Shown one piece after another: positions 30,297-32,532 of a stretch of 32,532 nt of DNA (positions are counted from its first letter, which is position 1; each line of letters opens with the position of its first letter). The DNA lies in NCBI GenBank assembly GCA_002803225.1, contig NXFV01000990.1, positions 1 to 32,532 of the forward strand, given 5' to 3'. The notes beneath the pieces are model-generated. The model saw nothing but the letters and a program-made list of their open reading frames with translations, searched no databases and was not told the DNA's origin. The position numbers and the translations under genes were made by a program. Source of the stretch: Gamarada debralockiae (lineage: Eukaryota > Ascomycota > Leotiomycetes > Helotiales > Hyphodiscaceae).

Positions 30297-32122
30297 TTTT
30301 TCACATATCAGCCGCTGCCCGACGGGGTCAACGACAGAATGATACGTCTGCTCAAGCTACACGCGCCAAATTCTGCGGCGTCACGATCATGCGAATTGCT
30401 TCATGTTTCTATGTTGGACAAGCCTCTCTAGGACGCACTTTCGTATTGCTGGGGCAGTCCAACAAGCACGCACTACGTTATATGTAACAGTTCCCAGCTC
30501 CAGATCGCTGAGAATCTTTCCACTGTTCTAAACTGTCTCTCTTCTATGGCAGAATATCACACGCGACTACTCTGGATCGATGCTATCTGCATCAATCAAG
30601 GCAATACTAAGGAGAAGATTCACCAAGTGGGTTTAATGAGCGAGATATACAAGAACGCTGCTGAGGTCTCAGTCTGGCTTGGGAATGACCTTGCTGGGAC
30701 GGCTGGCGCTGTTCTGAACATATAACCCAACTCCGTGGTGCGCAAAAGACGCAGAATGCTATGAATGACGGACGCAATATCACTCAACTCTCAATTGCCC
30801 CTCCCCCGACATGAAGCGGTACGGAATCCCTTCGCTCGGTACTGCGGCATGGAACTCGTACTTTGCCCTCCTGCGAAATCCTTGGTTCCAACGGGTGTGG
30901 ATTATTCAGGAGATTTCTCTTGCGCGTCAGGCAACGATGTACTGGGGCGACCCAAGCATCAACTGGTTTGAATTCGCCAATGTGTTCCTCTATACCATAG
31001 ATATCCTACAGGTGCCAGAAATTGTCCAGATGCGAGAAAGAGAACAGATCGATGCGTTGATATTCTCCTCTAGTGCTGCATATAATGGGCTCGGAGAAAA
31101 CCTTCTGAGGCTGCTTCATGTTCACAGGAGGTCTCAAGCAACGGACCCCCGCGACAAAGTCTACGCTTTGTGCGGTCTTGCTGCGGACTGCGGCCCTGAT
31201 ATATTGAATATCCGTCCTGACTACGAACTTGAGAAAGAGGAGGTGGACCGAGACGTGGCTGTCTCAATTCTCAGCACGACACGGAATCTTGACTTGTTAA
31301 GCGCCACTATGGGAGCGCAGAGGACTATCATGCGTCATTCAACATGGGTCCCCAGTTGGACAGAGCTGGAGAGATTAGGGTGCCCTCTCTCGATTCCAGA
31401 GTTGAACAAGTTCTCAGCCACTGGGAAGTCGTCTTCCAATCCTCTGTTTCGACGTCACAATAAAGACATTGGGCTACGAGGGTTTGTGTTCGATGAGATT
31501 CTACACACCAGTGATTCACTAAAGCTCTCTCCACCGCATTGTTCCGGCTTTCAGATTCTTAACCAGACGACTAATATCTACCACTTAAGTTACAAGTGGC
31601 AAGATTTATGCCGCGCAAAGTCTGGCGAGAAGTACAGCATGGCGAATATATGCTAGATGCGTTTTGGAAGCTATTATTGGTGGTGCTCACGAAGCTGATT
31701 ACCAGAAACGCAGAAGAGAAGACTTTCTCCGATGGGATCAATTCAGCTGATGGTTCAGACTCTTATATCTCTTCCGTGTTCAATATCTTCCTCCAATCTT
31801 TCTCCTACTGTCGATACTAGGCACCGCTGTCATTGGAGTGATAAAATACATACTTAGGGGCTATTCTAAGGAGGATCTTCATTTCGCAAGGCTGGTGAAG
31901 TCAATGACACAATTTAGGCGGTTCGCAGTGTCAGGGAGGCGTTATATCGGGCTGTATCCTATGACCACTATGGAAGGCGACTCTATTGCGTTATTTGGGG
32001 GTGGAAAGCTTCCCTTAGTTATAAGAAGGGAAGGAACGAGTTGGGTGTTGATTGGCGAGTGTTATGTGCATGGAATCATGCACGGCGAGGCATTCGACGC
32101 AGATAAGTATCAAATAATATAG
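30297..32122 (+). pseudogene. Full-length but disrupted HET (heterokaryon incompatibility) gene
   Basis: The HET fold is clear: FTYQPLPDG, DRMIRLLKLHAP (ATG at 30339), DALSYCWGSPTSTHYVIC, LLWIDAICINQGNTKEKIHQ, MSEIYKNAAEVSVWLG, NPWFQRVWIIQEISLA and DPRDKVYALCGLAADC. The C-terminus reads QFRRFAVSGRRYIGLYP, GDSIALFGGG and CYVHGIMHGEAFD, ending at 32122. Breaks are TAG at 30429 (where Tyr is usual), a frame shift near 30720, another in a C-rich run near 30800, shifts near 31615-31640 and 31680, and TGA at 31748. No plausible introns explain them together. Intact HET proteins trigger cell death after fusion of unlike fungal strains; this copy is almost certainly inactive. Confidence 0.8.
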
Positions 32123-32482
32123 CTTAGATAATCTTTATATGAAAGTAAAGCCGACTGCAAGTAAACCAGATCCTTTTACACAAGTGCTCTAAGCTTGAAC
32201 TTTTTCGATTCTACATATTTTTCTATGTTGACTGCTGATTGACGTATTATCGTTTCAGATCAATTAGTGCCTCAGGCCGCTGCGCTAGTCAGTTCCCCCT
32301 TTTTATGTCCCAAAAAAATATTTTATTTTTATTTTAATAAAAAAATTTCGCTAATAGAATAACACAAATATGAGCATAATCGCAGTGGTGGTAGTAGAGT
32401 AGTGTACTTTTGCAATCCTCCACAAGATTAAAACATAAGCATAAACGTAAGTATATTCAATTCCTCTACAGGAATATTAACG

Positions 32483-32486
<4 letters not shown>
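32123..32486. other. AT-rich flank after the HET pseudogene
   Basis: No gene recognised. A-rich and T-rich runs are frequent (for example at 32310-32350). Confidence 0.4.

Positions 32487-32532
<46 letters not shown>
32487..32532. repeat. Homopolymer T run, 46 bases, at the window edge
   Basis: An uninterrupted T tract closes the window. It may be the A/T tail of a non-LTR element or an assembly artefact; the sequence cannot tell which. Confidence 0.9.

Noticed and set aside
1..32532. CRISPR array, bacterial operon features or ribosomal RNA
   Set aside because: The window is fungal nuclear DNA with introns; no spaced identical repeats or rRNA-like sequence was seen.

Overview
The window looks like a contig from a filamentous ascomycete (Pezizomycotina; Leotiomycetes is a guess). 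The evidence is genes with one to three short GT-AG introns of about 50-80 bases, a heterokaryon-incompatibility (HET) gene, an ankyrin gene, a fungal rhodopsin-domain gene, and repeats decayed in a way that resembles repeat-induced point mutation (RIP). Both ends are low-complexity: an 11-base AT tandem repeat on the left and a 46-base T run on the right. They are probably assembly breakpoints.

Left arm (1-11,500): an ankyrin-repeat gene with one intron; a decayed gene of unknown family (about 2.5-3.3 kb); an intact three-exon GH5 steryl-beta-glucosidase-type gene (3,976-6,358, minus); a heavily mutated DUF3435/FluG-type C2H2 gene (7,968-about 9,000, minus) split by a solo LTR with a 5-base target duplication; and a frame-disrupted gene of unknown function (9,812-11,060, minus).

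Central block (11,500-21,330): five housekeeping-type genes or gene models, all intact. They are a conserved two-helix membrane protein of 375 residues, a Zrg17-like zinc transporter (divergent from it), the mitochondrial dynamin Mgm1 (convergent with Zrg17), and the glutamine amidotransferase Dug3 (divergent from Mgm1 across about 600 bases). The long first intron of the zinc-transporter gene holds three diverged 69-base tandem copies that look like former or alternative coding sequence.

Right arm (21,330-32,532): accessory and repeat-rich. It holds a nested inverted repeat, a 440-base pogo-like element with 23-base terminal repeats and a transposase N-terminal remnant, a tandem duplication of the tail of a decayed rhodopsin-domain gene interrupted by other DNA, a second solo LTR with the same ends as the first, an intact multi-pass glycoprotein-like membrane gene, and a full-length but broken HET gene.

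The central genes keep their reading frames while the flanking accessory genes carry several stops and frameshifts, so the disruptions are more likely biological decay than sequencing error. I see no clear new multi-gene system. The most unusual items are the 69-base repeat inside the zinc-transporter intron and the nested insertion in the decayed DUF3435-type gene.
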